DNA of 64,000 nucleotides, from contig NW_025317503.1 in assembly GCF_018873765.1 (NCBI RefSeq), forward strand, positions 1 through 64,000, in the 5' to 3' direction. The notes beneath the pieces are model-generated. The model worked only from the letters and a program-made list of their open reading frames with translations, searched no databases and was not told where the DNA came from. Source of the DNA: Telopea speciosissima (taxonomy: Eukaryota; Streptophyta; Magnoliopsida; Proteales; Proteaceae). Positions 41,575-54,725 of the stretch are shown here, piece after piece (within the stretch, counting starts at the first letter, position 1; each line of letters opens with the position of its first letter). The position numbers were made by a program, and so were the translations under genes.

Positions 41575-44426
41575 TGTTATACCCGTACCCCGGGATATAA
41601 TTAAATATCATTTCTTCTCGTGACGTGTAGATACCGCTGCCATGTATGCTGGTGACCTGTTCTCCATGATGGTCAAACCTAGCTACAAAATCGTTGACCA
41701 CAGCACGGGTTTGCCTGTGGAGGAAAGATTCCTCAACCGCCAGTGGGGAAAGTTCGTGGACGGCGACTTCGTCGACTACCCTCCAAGTACCAGCCCGGAA
41801 GCGAGGAGTTCAGGAGAGAGCATCTGGACCGTCACCTCATTGGATATTTCGTTCGGTGATGAGCTTAGCATTGCCGTATGGAAGCTGTGGGGTCATGGGT
41901 AATAAACCATGAGGGGGAAAAGTAAGTTCTAGCCTCAAGACTTATTAATTATTCTTCCCTTGGTAACCTCGAAGTGCGGGTCCGGGCTTGAACCGCTCGA
42001 GCTATTTCATGAGAGAAGGGAATAATTTAAGTTCGGGTCCCGCGTACCTTTAGGAAGTACATTGGGGACTTAAACCCATCTCATATGAACCCATCTAAGA
42101 ATGGGCTTTTCCCTAATTGAGGTTGTGGGCAGGCCCATATAACCTATTGACCCAATGATGGGTTATTCCATCCACTTACCCACATAGGACTAATGGGTTG
42201 ACCCATTAGGCCTCATGACCCATTTGACTAGAGGTACCCAAAGACCCATTTATTATAAATGAGTCCATGAGGGAGAGAGAGAACATCACTTCTCCTTCAA
42301 CATCCTCTTCTACCCTAAATCGTGGAGGAGAGAAAGAGGAGAGAAAGAGGAGAGAAAGAGAAAGAGGAAGGAGAGAGAGGCTTGGAGGAAGGTGGAGACC
42401 CCATCTCTTGGGCCATAAATCGTGGAGCTCTCATCTTGGGGGAAGGTAAGCTATTGAACCTTCTTCCTTCTTCTATTTTGGATTTTAAAAGGGGTTGGGT
42501 AATGGGAGAGATTGACCTAGATCTCTCTTGGAACCTAGGGAGTAGATGGAGCTTTAAAGCCAAGCTATGGTGGAGTTAGTTCACTCCATTATGAGCTCTA
42601 ATGTGAGGGTTCTCATTGCCATTTGGGAGATTTAAGGTTGGACCCTAATGAGCTTAGGATGGAGTTTTCTAGAAGTCCTTGTGCTTTAAAACCACTTGAA
42701 ATGGGGTCCTTGGAGGGGAATCCTTCGGATTTTGGACCTGAAGGTGTGAGGGTTTACATGTGGTTTCAGACCTGCAAGAAACCACCCTGAAATTACCTTC
42801 CCGAGAAGGATTCTGTGAAGGTCGGATTTACACTCGGATTCAGTTTTCTGAAACCACATCTGCATCCGACCTTGACAAAAATTGTCCTGAGCCCCTGTGA
42901 AGCTCGGATTTACACTCGGATTCAGTTTTCTGAAACCACATCTGCATCCGACCTTGACTAAAACTGTCCCGAACCCCCGGTTTCCTAGGATTTACATGTG
43001 GTTGCAGAATTTGGGCATGAAACCACTCCTGCAACCACTTCGTCTCTGAAACCTTATACTTAAGTGTTTATGGGAGACCTTTTGGGGATCCGTTCCTTTC
43101 GCTCGTTTAACCTTATTCCCCTCTTTGTATAGGTTAAAATATTCACTTTTGTGGCTTATTGCTTGATCGAGGCGACAACTGATAAACTGGGTGCTTGGCG
43201 TATACGTAGTGAGTGGGTTGGTTGTTTGGGCTTGTTATTATTATTGCATTATATATTATGTAATCATTATAATTAATAAGCATGTTTGCGCATATTGCAT
43301 AATTTTATATCTGTTTGTTATAATGTTGATTGGTAATGTTGTACCTTGATGGGTCTCGGTGCCGGTGGGTACCGGTGCCGGAACCCGAACACTATATACA
43401 TTTATGAAGAAATTTTGTTGAATGTCATGTTGAATCTGATGCGCGTGCGTCTTGTAACCGGGCACTAAACCAGATGAAAAGTTGATGCGCCGGATTACCT
43501 CTCGGGACGATAGGACTTGCATGTAGTATATTGTGGCTAGGATTTCACACCCTTATGCTACGACCCTTACCAACAGGGGTTTAGGTGTTGGGTAATCAGT
43601 ACACCGGATTCTGTGGAGGTGGGAGAGGCCAGTCATGGTAGTATTGGTTATCAGGGGTCTGCCACTGAGTGGTCTTGGAGGCTTCGATCGGCGTAGGTCC
43701 CACGTGACAATTGAGGTTTCATTGTGGCGATAAGTTAAGTGACCCACAGTGTCTCCCGAGTTGTCACAGTAGCATATGCCATTGACTTAGTTGTTTGTTA
43801 GGTGGAAAAATGAACTTAACATGTGCATGCATCATTGGACTATGTGAATTGCGTGTTTGTGCATTCCCATCCCCTCACTGGCTCAGTGGAGCTAACCCCC
43901 TCGTGCGCACATTTTTTTAGATTATGATGCAGGTGACGGATATCTCGCGGGACTTGGAGTTCAGCCCTCGGGATACGATGAGATCGGTGAGGAGGAACCA
44001 GAGGCCGTGTTTGAGGAACATGGCGACGGGTGTCCTTGCGATGATTGTGCCTACGGGCCGTGAGGATATTCGGGACTCGATCCCTTTTTGATTACTTTTG
44101 AGGCTAAGGCCTATGGTGAAATACTTACTATTATACCGTTTTTGATAGTTATTAGATGGTCATTGAAAATGTAACTAATTACTGTATTTATCATTTAGCT
44201 TTGAACATCTTGTAACTATTCGATATATACGCTTCCGCAATACTACTGATCATTGGAATGTAATATTCCTCTTTTCTGCATTCTAATATTATATTGTGTT
44301 AATATTGGATATGACTGTGCGTTGGGACACTGTGTCAGTGATCCGGGCGGTTTAGTAGGATGACACGCGTCGTCCTAGTCACCCTTTATATGATATTATA
44401 TCCCTTGTTGGGATGGGGGCGTGACA
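41575..44426 (+). repeat. 3' LTR of gypsy element (2852 bp)
   Basis: Near-identical to 31113-33965. Preceded by the polypurine tract AAGGTGGGGGGGA (41562-41574). It keeps CAG/CTG at sites where the 5' LTR has CG. Confidence 0.92.
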
Positions 44427-44431
44427 CTTCC

Positions 44432-46752
44432 AATGTTCGATATTGTTTTATCGTACCTTATTGGTCTCCTCTATGTAGCACTCCTCTATACCCTTTGCCC
44501 AAAGAACTCTCTCGACTTCTCTCTCAAAGAAAAAAAAATAAAAAACAAGGGTAAAGGTTGTCTAAGCTGCCAACAGAAGGTATGCTAGCACATCTCTCTC
44601 TCTCTCTCTCTCCTCATATGAAATGACCTTGTTGCCCTTGACAAAAATGTCACACAATTTCTCTGCTCCAAGTGATTCTCTCTACCCTAGGCTCAGTTAT
44701 TGAAATTTGGTTTTAGGTGCTAAAGAGAAATATTAGCTACAGATTTAGCTCATACAAATGGTTTTTTTTTTTGGGAAAAATACAAATGGTTACTTGTATA
44801 ATGATGTATTGTGGTCATGGTGTGCTTCAAATCTCTATGGATAGGATTACTAAATAATAAATAATAGATAAGAAAATTTCAACAAAAATAACGGATTAGA
44901 TCAGTCATCATCTTTTCCAATGGTTGAAATTTATAGTTCGCTAGTTATCAAAGGGCTTATTGTGATGGGGTAATCTTCCACAACACTATAGCAAGTGAAA
45001 TGGATTGTTTCAGTATTACTTTTTTGTTCATATTTTTATTCATATTGTTTAATATTTTAAGGGTCACTATAGGAATTTTATAAACTGAGAAGATTGTACC
45101 AATGTGGGCTCCTCCTCCCCCCTTCCTCTCAGGTAGCTTCTTATCTTTCTATGCTTATAGGGTTATTGGTCAAGTCTGATTTCGGTCCAAAAAGCAGTTT
45201 AGTGGATCTTCAGAGGGCCGTTTCAGCCTTGAAACGATATTGGATGGCCTACAAAGTGGATACATCATCGCCGAAGGCGTGTGTTGTGTCTAGGGGCAAT
45301 TCTGTACTTTTTCGGGTTTGGGCTTCTCTATATATTGTTCTTTTCTTTGGAAGGACTGTTAAGAGAGGTTTTGTAACATTTCAAAGATAGTGAAATCTAT
45401 TTTGTTGTTCGGCTGCAGACATAGCTTCCCATCTTGGGGGTGAATCATGTAAATCTTTTGTGTTGTGCGATGTGCGTTTTCTCATTTTTGTTTTTTTCTG
45501 CAAATCGCCACTAGGCGTTGTTTTCATAACATATAGGTCTCAGAGACGCACCTTCCTCGATCTCATTAGCATAGGCCTCCTGCTACAGGAATACATGGCC
45601 AATATCTTTGTTGGAGGAGGAAAAAGAACTCACCCTAACCAGTGAATCAGGAAGCAAGGAAGAACATTTGAACCCTCTTTGTTGGTTTATCGGTATCTCA
45701 CCTTGCTCCTCTCAGTTGGTTTATCCGTGGGCAACTGAAAACAATGTCTCATGTAGCGAGAGTGGGACATTAATTTATCATTAAGTAAAAGGTTAAAATT
45801 TGATTGGGCTCTCTTTTATGTAGATTTCAGGATGTGGTTTTTAATGGGGTTGGCTGTCTTACAGGGAATTCTGAAGTGGGTTTTGATTTTTGAATCGTTC
45901 TGTTCAGATCGAGTATCCTCTAGGACCCAAAGGCAGGGGTGGGTGGGTGGGGGGGGGGGGGCAGGGCAGGGAAGAGTGCACGCAACATTTGATGGAGGAA
46001 GATGCTGATTTGTAGAGAGGGTTCAAATGTTCTTCCTGGGAGTGGTGTCGTTGCTTCCGTTAATTGGCTTGCTCGCTCTTTCGCTCTCTCTCCTATCCCC
46101 CCTTTACCCAGCCCCTTGCAACCTACAAATGGATGTGCTGCTACTGTCAGTGGCATAGGAGGGTGCCTTGAGCTCGTGGAGGATTCGGTAAATTGGCTCT
46201 CAAGAGAGAGAGAGAGAGAGAGAACATAGTGGGGGGAGAGTGGATACAGGGAGGGGGTGTTTCGGGAGTCACAATGGAGGGGTAGAAAGAGAGGACAGGG
46301 GAGGGGTGTCGGAGCCAAAGAAGGAGAGGGGCAGCCGGAGGGGTAGGGATTTGCTACAGTGATTTGTTTAAAATGAATTGACAAAACTACCCTTTCACTC
46401 CATCTTGCAAAATATAACTTATAAGGGTAAAATAAAAAATAGTGCAGTGACTGGCTTCACTCTTCATAGTTATAAATAGAAGAACCCATTGTGATGATAT
46501 GGTCCTTATGATATTTACGGGACTAGCTTGATAGGGGTATATGTTTTTTTTTTTATGAAGGGTATGTGCTATTTTACATTTATATAACCTCCTTGTAAAT
46601 ACTCTAGTACACCTCACTGGTTTAGTCTTGACCTTAGTTGGTGATAGTGGCATCCCCAATCACCCAAAAGCTCTCTCCAATCATCAATCAGTGATCATTT
46701 TATAACATACATCAATCAATCTCTCTCTCTGCAACTTTGCTTTAGGAGGAGA
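44432..46752. other. Intergenic, with simple repeats and a possible old LTR
   Basis: (CT)n at about 44590-44613, a G-run at 45938-45961 and (GA)n at 46202-46224. 45240-45490 (TATATATTG, TTTGTTGTTCGGC, CATGTAAATCTTTTGTGTTG) has the flavour of a decayed copia LTR 3' region, weak. 46640-46752 is C/T-rich and precedes the DnaJ start codon, so it may be its leader and promoter. No other gene supported; the long minus frame at 45920-46384 is low-complexity. Confidence 0.45.
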
Positions 46753-46828
46753 ATGGCGGGGACAACAAGAAGAGGAGGAGGGGGAGAAGAAACACAGGAA
46801 GCATTCAGGCTAAAATACATAGCGGAGA
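46753..46828 (+). pseudogene. DnaJ-like gene, first coding piece
   Basis: ATG at 46753 follows a CTCTCTCTCTGCA leader. 25 codons (MAGTTRRGGGGEETQEAF, then RLKYIAE) end at the CACTA target site AGA. Skipping the CACTA element, codon 26 resumes in phase at 57062. The helical, Ala/Lys-rich continuation fits the N-terminal region ahead of the J domain in plant DnaJ proteins of the KEEA...AxKYAxxAxxLxP type. As written the gene is disrupted. Confidence 0.6.
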
Positions 46829-47430
46829 CATTACAACAAAAAAGAGTATTAGCGACGCTTTTTAGAGACGGAAATTTTTTTTTGTCTCTAATAAAAGTTG
46901 GTAGCGATGGAAAAATAATTCCCGTCCCAAGCAATAGAAAAGATTAGTTATTTTGGGACGGAACAAATATCCGTCCCTTAAAATTAATAATAGAGACGGA
47001 ATTTATTATCCGTCTCTAATAAAACATCCATTTGGGTGGGAAACTATTTCCGTCCCTATAAACCAGGTATATAATTGGGACAGTTTATTTTTCCGCCCCT
47101 AAAGAATTTTAATAGCGATGGATATTTTGTCCGTGCCAAGAAGAAGTTAGATTGGGAAAGTTAGAGACGGAAACTTTCGTCTCTGTAATAATAATTTTAT
47201 TTGAGACAGAGTATTTCCATCCCTATCATAAACATTTTCTTTGGGATGGAGCACTTTCCGTCCCAATTATAAATAATTTCTTTGGGGCGGAAAATGTTCC
47301 GTCCCTATTATCAAAATTCCCTTTGGGACAGAAATTCTTCTATCTCTATGTAATGATTTCTTGGGGACGGATTGTTTCCGTCCCTAAAATACCATTTTCT
47401 TTGGGACACCAACCTTTTCCCCACTTTTGA
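46829..47430. repeat. CACTA left subterminal repeat array
   Basis: At least ten short units of GGGACGGA/TCCGTCCC or AGAGACGGA/TCCGTCTCT in both orientations, spaced about 25-40 bp. Confidence 0.85.
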
Positions 47431-50400
47431 TAGCATACCCACGAATAGGGGGGGTCAAACGGTCAGTTCGGCTTGGTTTCGATTAGGCTGAATCGCTTTC
47501 GGTATCAGAATGAGTGAGTCCATAACCAAATCGTTAAGAAACTTCAGTTTGCGGTCTGGTGCTATTTCTATTTATTTTGGTTTTTTAATATCGGGTTAAT
47601 ACTGATTTATTTTCGGGTTTGAACCACAATGAAATCTTACATTCATAACTTGTAGCGAGGAAATTAAATATTCGATAAATACACTTTAATTCACCTGAAT
47701 AGAAAAATTGATTCGATGTGTTCATATTTATTTGGTTTTTTAATTCACCTGAATAGGAAAATTGATTCGACTCTAAGGTGTCTCTTTCTAGCCAAAAAGG
47801 GTTTTGTACAGAACCATCGGTCATGCCGAAGATGTCGTCGGTGGGCTTCGCGCCCAGCTCACCCACGTTGTGGTTGTATACTAACAATTTTTATTACAAC
47901 AAAAAATGTTCTCACATGCCAACACTCCCATGTGTCTATCTCTCTCCTCCTCAAAACAAGGGGGTAGAAGTGTCTTTTTATTTGGGGAGTAGAGAAATAG
48001 ACTCATGTAAGGGTCTCTAAATCAAACCTAAACCGTTTACTGAAATCGAACTGAACCGTTTAAACAAAAATCTTGAAAACAGTTTAATAAATGATTTGGT
48101 TATGGTTTCAAAATTGAGGCCGTTTAATTAAACGATTTAATCCAAACTGGACTATTTAACCGAAAAATCCATTTAACACTCTTAAATGTACATAAATGTG
48201 CCAAAATCAAACAGAAACGTTTACTGAAATTGAACCGAACCATTTAAAACCGAAACCTTGAAATTGTTTAATAAATGGTTCGGTTTCTTTTGGTAGATAA
48301 ATGGTTCAGCTATGATTTCAAAATTGAGACCGTTTAATTGAACGATTTAAACCGAACTGGATCGTTTTAACCAAAATCGAACCGTTTTAACACCTTGGCA
48401 GAGTGTTGGCGTTGGTCACTCCTTGGCAGAGTTCTTTTTCCCCCAATATTTATAGGGCAAGAGATCCCTACTTGGTCGCATGGTCTCTACACAAGCATTT
48501 GGGCCAATGGGGGAGCACGCCTGGGTATCTACTCAGGGGGCAAAGGTGTCATTTCACGATTTCCTGTGAGAGGGTGTAGAAACACCATCAAGTAGAGATC
48601 TTTTTCCCAAAAAAAATAATAAAATAAAGGTAGAAGATTGCTACTTGATCGCATGGTCCCTACAACAACATCTGCGCCAATGATGGAACATGCCTGGGTA
48701 TCTACCCAAGGGGCAAGAATGTCATTTCATGATACCTTGTGAAACGATGTAGGGGGCGTCACCAAGCAGAGATCTTTTTCCCTATTTTTTTTTGGGTTAC
48801 ACGGCAATTGGTTCTATGCGCGCGGAAATGGCTTTTATTTTTCATTCCCGCTATGCTGCCTCTCTCTTCCAAGAAAATCCCTTCCTTACAGCTCTAAACA
48901 TCTCTCTCAGAAGTCAAAACCCTAACCAGTTCTTCCCGCACGAAACACCCTCTGTCTCCTATTGCTCTCCCTCACTCTCCCTCCTTTCGCTCTCTCTTTC
49001 GAAATCCCTATCTGTTTCTGTTCTACCTTTCGAAAACCCTATCTCTCTCTAATCACTCTCGCCCTCTGCACTCAGTATAGAAATCCCTAGCTGTCTCTAC
49101 TCGCTTTCCCTCTTGAAATCCCCTATCTCTCTCTCTAATCGCTCTCCGTTTCAAACTCTCTCTCTCACGAATGTTAACAATGTCGTCTTCTTCTAACATC
49201 ATGATTTGCATCATTATTGTGGGAAGCAAGCATAGGTAAGAGGACAAACAGAGCTGCAATATCATCATCTGGGTTCTAAACACAGATCCAATCCTTATCT
49301 TTGTTGCTGGTGAGTTTCTCTCTCGCTGGTTTGATGCTTTAATGTAGGAGAATAACTTGATAAACTTTCTTGTGTTAGTGAAGAGTACCTAACCAGGAAG
49401 TGGTGTAGAACAGCCTTGCTTGGTTTCTTCTGTTGTTGATATTTAGGTTTAAAAGTTGAACCATCATTCTTTCCCAAAATATGTATTCAAATGTGCCATA
49501 TATTGGTCAAGTTTAGCTTCTGGGTTCCACTAACTCTCATAGAATTCCTTATATACCTTGTGAAGATAAACATTGGTGATATAAGGGGGTCTTAAACATC
49601 TTATTCTATTCCCTGGTATTTGAGGCCAGCATTACAAATAATTTATGCTTCCTTAATATTTTCTCATTATAATTTCTCTCTTCTAATTGATAGATGTTTT
49701 CTCATAACAATTTTATAATTTCATTTGTGTAGGTCAAGAGTCATCCAGTGAAAGCTCAATCACCTGATCAATCTGGAAGTGTGATCCTTGCCAAGGAACC
49801 TACATTGCAAGTATGTCTAAAACCTTACGATTTTTTTAAAGTTATCTCTCTCTCTCTCTCTCACATATGAAGAGAAAGAAAAGTCCTTGCTTCATCACTG
49901 ATTTCCTGTCTTATATTTTAGTAGGTGAAATGCCAGCCAAGGTGCAAAAATATAAAATCTGATGTGTAAGACTGGAATAACATCAGTAATTGAATCATTG
50001 TTGTCAATTACAGCCTTCTTCCCCCTTTCCGTTATAGTGGGATGAAACTTATTTTTTTTTAAAAAGAGGTTGTAAAACGGTATGGGTTCCATTTTTGTAG
50101 GGTCTTTGTTTAGGGGGGGGGGTTGGAATTGTCTCAGTCCTAGTCCTAACATTTTTGCATGAAGTGGCTGCTCCTCAAACATGAACCTGCATCTTCATGC
50201 TGGCTGAAATTCTTTGTGGCATAGGGTAGGGCAGGGGATAAACACAAAGAGAAATTAAAGGGTGGAGGTGGGGGGAGGGATGGTTTTGTAGAGGAGGAGG
50301 CAAGGAAGGTTTTGCAAAGTGGGAGAAGGGGTTGGGGCAGGGATTGAGTGGCAATCTAAAGGTATATATGGTCATGTACCCCTTACATTATGAGATCGGT

Positions 50401-50563
50401 TACTTTAACACCCTATTATATATTTTTTTTAATGTAATAACCAAGTCTACAAAAACACATATGTGCTGATTTAGTAAAAAAGGGGGATGCAAACTATTTC
50501 TTATTTGTTATGTTGTGTGCTCCCAATTCTTAACCCACCGAAGCCCAAAATATAGCCTTATTT

Positions 50564-50596
<33 letters not shown>

Positions 50597-52949
50597 ACCG
50601 GGTTGTATTTCCTACCCATCGAGATACAAAGAGAAGTTTAAGAAATATCCTTGCCCTACTTAATTTGAATATCTTGTTTACTTTGAATGTGTCATTGAAG
50701 TTGACATACTTTGATATATGGTGCTTGAATTTTGAAATTTGATATGGGTTGTGGAATTTGGAATAACATGTTGAATTTGAAATAGATGCTTGATAATATA
50801 GTGCTTTGAACTTTGGATACGGGCATTTAGATAATAAATCCTCCATTTATGGGTCTATATTGCCTAATATAGTTGCTTTGAACTTTGGATACAGGCATTT
50901 AGATAATAAATCCTCCATTTATGGGTCTATATTGCCTTTTTTTGGCTCCCGTACTTGAAAAATCTGAACCTTAAAAGGAATTTTTTTAAGGTTTTGATTT
51001 TATTAGTAGATGGGATAATAGTAGAGATAACAAAATTACATATAATCAGTCAGTTTATGATGCTCTATTCGATGCCTATCTTAAAACCTCTGTTGCTGGA
51101 AACACATTTGCAGCCATTTGCTGTAAAAATTCTCTCGTTGCTATCTTAGATGGACTCCTCAAGGGTTTATTGGCTTGAATAAACCTTGGCTCCATCTAAT
51201 GGTTCAACTGGAACTGTGTAAGGAGAGTTCCAATCTGCATCAAAGATTTCCTGAAGCTGTGAGACTATGGCAAGATTGTATGTCCCAAAGCTCAAACCTG
51301 CTGTCGTATAGAAGTAATCCCAAACAAGATTCCTGGTTCCAATGTGTATTACGAATGTACGTTAGTACAGCAAGTCAAGGGATACAATTGATAACAAATT
51401 TAAGATAAAAAGTAACATCTAAGTAGGACTATGTTGAACTAGCTTATAGGCAAAAGACACACAGCAGCATAAAAAAGAGTGTCTAGCTCTATCCATACAT
51501 GAATTGTTTCTTGAATTAGTAGAATGGATTGTTTATTGAATTAGTAGAATGGACCTCAAAATAAGCTTAAAAAAATGAATGAATGGGGCCAATTCCACAT
51601 GTGCACTTGGGTCACAAGGCTGTTATAGGGAGTAGCATGATGGAATCCATTGAGCCTTATCCCAACTATATGGGGTTGGTTTCACAAATCCTACCCTTCC
51701 ACCACTCTATTTGAAGCATTATGGTATATTCATATTGTCAAAACACACAACTTTCTATATTGTTACTATAGGTTTCAAAAGCCATAACACAGAGCAGACC
51801 TAGACTATCACATTTATAAGGGAACCTCTAGATTAACCATGTTTTTATTGTGTTCTTGTCTGATATAATTACCTTATTCTACGTGTCAATATTACATTTT
51901 TCATCGAAAGAAATGTGGCAGATCATATGCCTTAAATCAGCTCAATGAATATACCAGAAACTCCTATTCCCAAACTGTTGCCCCATCTGATGGGGATAGT
52001 TACATTGAGACCTAACACTGTTTCCTCCCTTCTTAGTCATATCAACTTAAAAGAGAAATAGCTACAGAGAGATAGGAAATTATAAGGGAACATATGTAGA
52101 TCAGATAGCCTAATTAAAGTCTTCCCTCTCATTATGTCACAAACAATATTAGAGACTTAAAAGAGTATTAACCTAAGAGTCACAAACGACACTACTCCAA
52201 AGTTCAAACCCATACCTTCCCTCTTTCCAAGCTCCCAAAAGCACACACTAATACATTCCCTTACCACAAACTCACCTTCTAATTTCTTACCCTATGAGAT
52301 AGATCACCCAAAAAGTGCGTTTTTCCTTTCAACACTTTTGCACCAAACATGCCCTCTTTGACATAATAATGCCCATAACCATGTGTCCTAATGCATGGTA
52401 CGTATGTTGAGTAACAAAAAAAAACAGGGCATATCCACTGCACGAGTCTCCCATCACTCCGGCGTCTAAGGAGGGTAAAAAATATCTAAGCAATCTTTCC
52501 TTCCTATAAATATATAACCTCATTATAACATGGTCTCACCACAATCCCTTAATTATCTAATCAATCAATCTTGCACATCTCTTGGAATTTTTGTTATTTG
52601 TCTTTTACAAGTGAAGGGTACAATGGGTCAGAAAAACTACTCCCACTCTTTATGCTGTTGTTATGTTCTAACTCCTCTTATAGCATTTTGCAAGAGGACC
52701 CATCACTCTCTACTTATCTTGATGGAGACAAGGAGTTTGAGCCCATTTTCAGGAACCTCATCAACTATGAAAAAACTGAAATTTCTGCCTTTGAGCAACT
52801 TGATCAAGTTGTTGGTTCCTGCAAAGTCAATAAAAAACTTGTAAGTACTTGGTACTTTGATGAATAAATTACTTGTTTAGGTGCTACTTATAAATTAAAA
52901 TCAATAACAATGGGATGACACTTTCTGTAATATGTTGTATCTTTGTAGA
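47431..52949. other. CACTA interior, no clear gene
   Basis: Mostly AT-rich. 47448-47600 has an AGGGGGGGTCAAACGGT start that may be another MITE end. 48790-49320 is strongly CT-rich with AAACCCTA motifs, like the 5' leader of a captured plant gene; the frame 48792-49052 is low-complexity and not called. Two near-repeats of TCGCATGGTC...GTCATTTCA...AGAGATC lie at 48470-48605 and 48640-48780. (CT)n at 49845-49862 and (GA)n at 50568-50593. 52685-52850 has an open frame (STYLDGDKEFEPIFRNLI) I do not recognise. Confidence 0.4.
48008..48394 (-). mobile_element. hAT-like MITE, relative of the one at 27470
   Basis: Begins TAAGGGTCTCTAAATCAAACC and ends CCGTTTTAACACCTT, the inverse of the ends at 27470-27873. 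Interior motifs (GAACCGTTTAAAC, AATAAATGGTT, CAAAATTGAG) match that element in inverse orientation. No clear TSD. Confidence 0.5.
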
Positions 52950-53043
52950 TTCCTCAAACCCCTTAAAGACCATGCCTGCAATACTAGTCGTCCAGAGGGA
53001 TCAATTGCAGAAGGATAACTTGTGGATGAATAGGAATTCAGGT
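52950..53043 (+). pseudogene. CACTA TNP2-type transposase, DUF4218-like end fragment
   Basis: After a probable splice acceptor (TTTGTAG) the frame reads KPLKDHACNTSRPEGSIAEG, a stop, then LVDE. The RPEGSIAEG-x-LVDE block is a strongly conserved signature of the TNP2-type transposase C-terminal region. Two stops show it is dead. No upstream catalytic part was found, so the element is non-autonomous. Confidence 0.65.
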
Positions 53044-53944
53044 ACACCTGAGAGAGGAGATGCAAAGCCAGTCAGAGGCTACTGATCAGCCATCACATGC
53101 TCAACAGTCTGCTCCAGGTCCAACTCCAACTAGAACCTCTGATCCACACTTGGCCCAAGACGACCCCGACTCTGATGCTAGTACAGGTGGAATGGATTCA
53201 GGTTAGACAATTAGTAATTAATGGTTAATGAATAAGTGGATCTTGGGGCACCCATGTGTTGGGGAGAGACCTGGAGCATCCAACATTATTGGCAAGTTTG
53301 CTTGCTTTACTTGACTTTTTTATTTTGATGTTTTATTGGTTTATGACAACGTTTGATTAAGAGTTTTTGATAATTTTTTTGAATATATACCTTTTGTTCA
53401 GCGTAAAGAGGACCCAGATGCTTGTGATGCATAAACTTGGTGAAAACAGAGAAGGAAATTGAAAAAAAGAAAAGAATGATATGTACCCATGGTTTTCACT
53501 AGTTGAAATTTGTAGTTGATATGCACTCATTAAAAAGAAGAAAAAGATGGATGACAGAAGTACAAAACTCATAAATAGATGATGAATACAGTAGTTGAAA
53601 CTTGGAATGCATGAGAGTAGCTAACCCATAAACTATGGTTAGCTTGGTAGTCAACATCAAATATCATTTCTTGTTTTCGACTTTCAGCTGAAGAGATTAT
53701 TCCCATTGCCCTTGCAAAAGACCAAACAGTGCAAGGATGAGAGAGAAACAGAAAAGGTAAAGAAACATCAGGTTGGGCAGTACTTTTTTTTATGGTAATT
53801 CTTTGGGCATTGACTGAACCAATCGTTAAAGATGTTTTGGCAGTATTTTTTTGAGGAAAAGATGAGAAAATTTGTTTGCTGTATCTCAAAAATCAAAACA
53901 CTTGTGATTTGAAGTTGACAAACTGAATAGGTGAGTGACAGACT

Positions 53945-54725
53945 CCACCAAGGGAGGATTTAGTGAAATTGAGTTTTGATGGATCTTCCTTAGAGGGACC
54001 CAGTCCATCTGGAGTTGACAGCATATTCAGATCTAGTAGTGGAGCTGTTTTGCAGGTATTTGGGCTCCATTGACAATGGAAATTCAAGAGCTAAAATGCT
54101 ATCAACCCAAATGGGTTTGAGCTACAGTACAAGGAAGGGATTTGATAACCATGCCAGGTGGAGATGTGGCAACTATCATCACTTGTCTGACCTCAAATAA
54201 AACACCTTATAGATTTGCCCATTTCATAATACACATTAAATTCCTTGCTTCCCTAGTGAAACTTTTGTTTCACTGGAAGCCAATGACAGATAATGATTAC
54301 ATGTTGACCAAGCAACATGTGAGACGGTTGAGTTGGAGTAAACAGTCTTTTCCATTGTCTGATTAGCATTGTTCTGTCTTTTTCTCGTTTTCCTCTTTCT
54401 GTCTACTTGTAAAATTGTTGTGGACATTGTGGTTCCCAGTAGTGATTGTTGTAAGTTGCTGGTTTTGAACCTTTTCTACTTCTTCCTAATAAAATCTTTG
54501 TTACTTGTCAAAAAAATAAAGCTGTGTATTTGGAGCCATCTAACAGGATACTTGTTATGCTGGGTGCATTCTACCTGAGCCTCACACATGCAGGCTTTGC
54601 TGTTGGAAGCCCCTCTTAGGGCTAAGCCTGGGATTCTGAGGTGGCTTACCGTCTATGAGGCAGACGTTATTGTTAAAGGCTGTCTTGGGAAGCCCTCAAC
54701 AGTCAGGGTTGAGTGGAGAGGGTGT
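53945..54725 (+). pseudogene. LINE RNase H-like fragment inside CACTA
   Basis: 53954-54075 reads EDLVKLSFDGSS, then PSGVDSIFRSSSGAVLQVFG, the start of the RNase H domain found at the end of plant LINE polyproteins. 54590-54725 (LLLEAPLRAKPGILRWLTVY, then EADVIVKGCL) matches its later part. About 380 bp of unrelated sequence separate them. Decayed. Confidence 0.55.

Larger units (their letters stand above)
31113..44426 (+). mobile_element. Full-length Ty3/gypsy chromovirus-type element (13.3 kb), TSD CTTCC
   Basis: TG...CA LTRs of 2853 bp and 2852 bp. Perfect TSD CTTCC at 31108-31112 and 44427-44431. Exact initiator-Met primer-binding site 3 bp after the 5' LTR, and polypurine tract ending at 41574. 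Internal order gag - protease - RT - RNase H - integrase - chromodomain, i.e. Ty3/gypsy with the chromodomain of the Del/Tekay type (long LTRs fit that lineage). Gag-pol is broken by eight or more frame changes. An extra gene lies antisense between the primer-binding site and gag. LTRs remain highly similar, so insertion was recent. Confidence 0.92.

Noticed and set aside
44590-44613. (CT)n, (GA)n and poly-A/T runs as possible regulatory elements
   Set aside because: Simple sequence repeats scattered through the window; no specific link to a gene start except the CT-rich leader before 46753.
45920-46384. 154-codon minus-strand frame, Pro/Ser-rich
   Set aside because: Composed of G-run, GA-repeat and C/T-rich low-complexity sequence; no domain and no supporting context.
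47585-48020. Frames of 80-100 codons in the CACTA interior
   Set aside because: No domain; the region is MITE-like repeat sequence.
52571-52867. Open frame with STYLDGDKEFEPIFRNLI
   Set aside because: Possibly a captured exon, but I cannot place it in a family and there is no flanking exon; mentioned only in the CACTA interior description.
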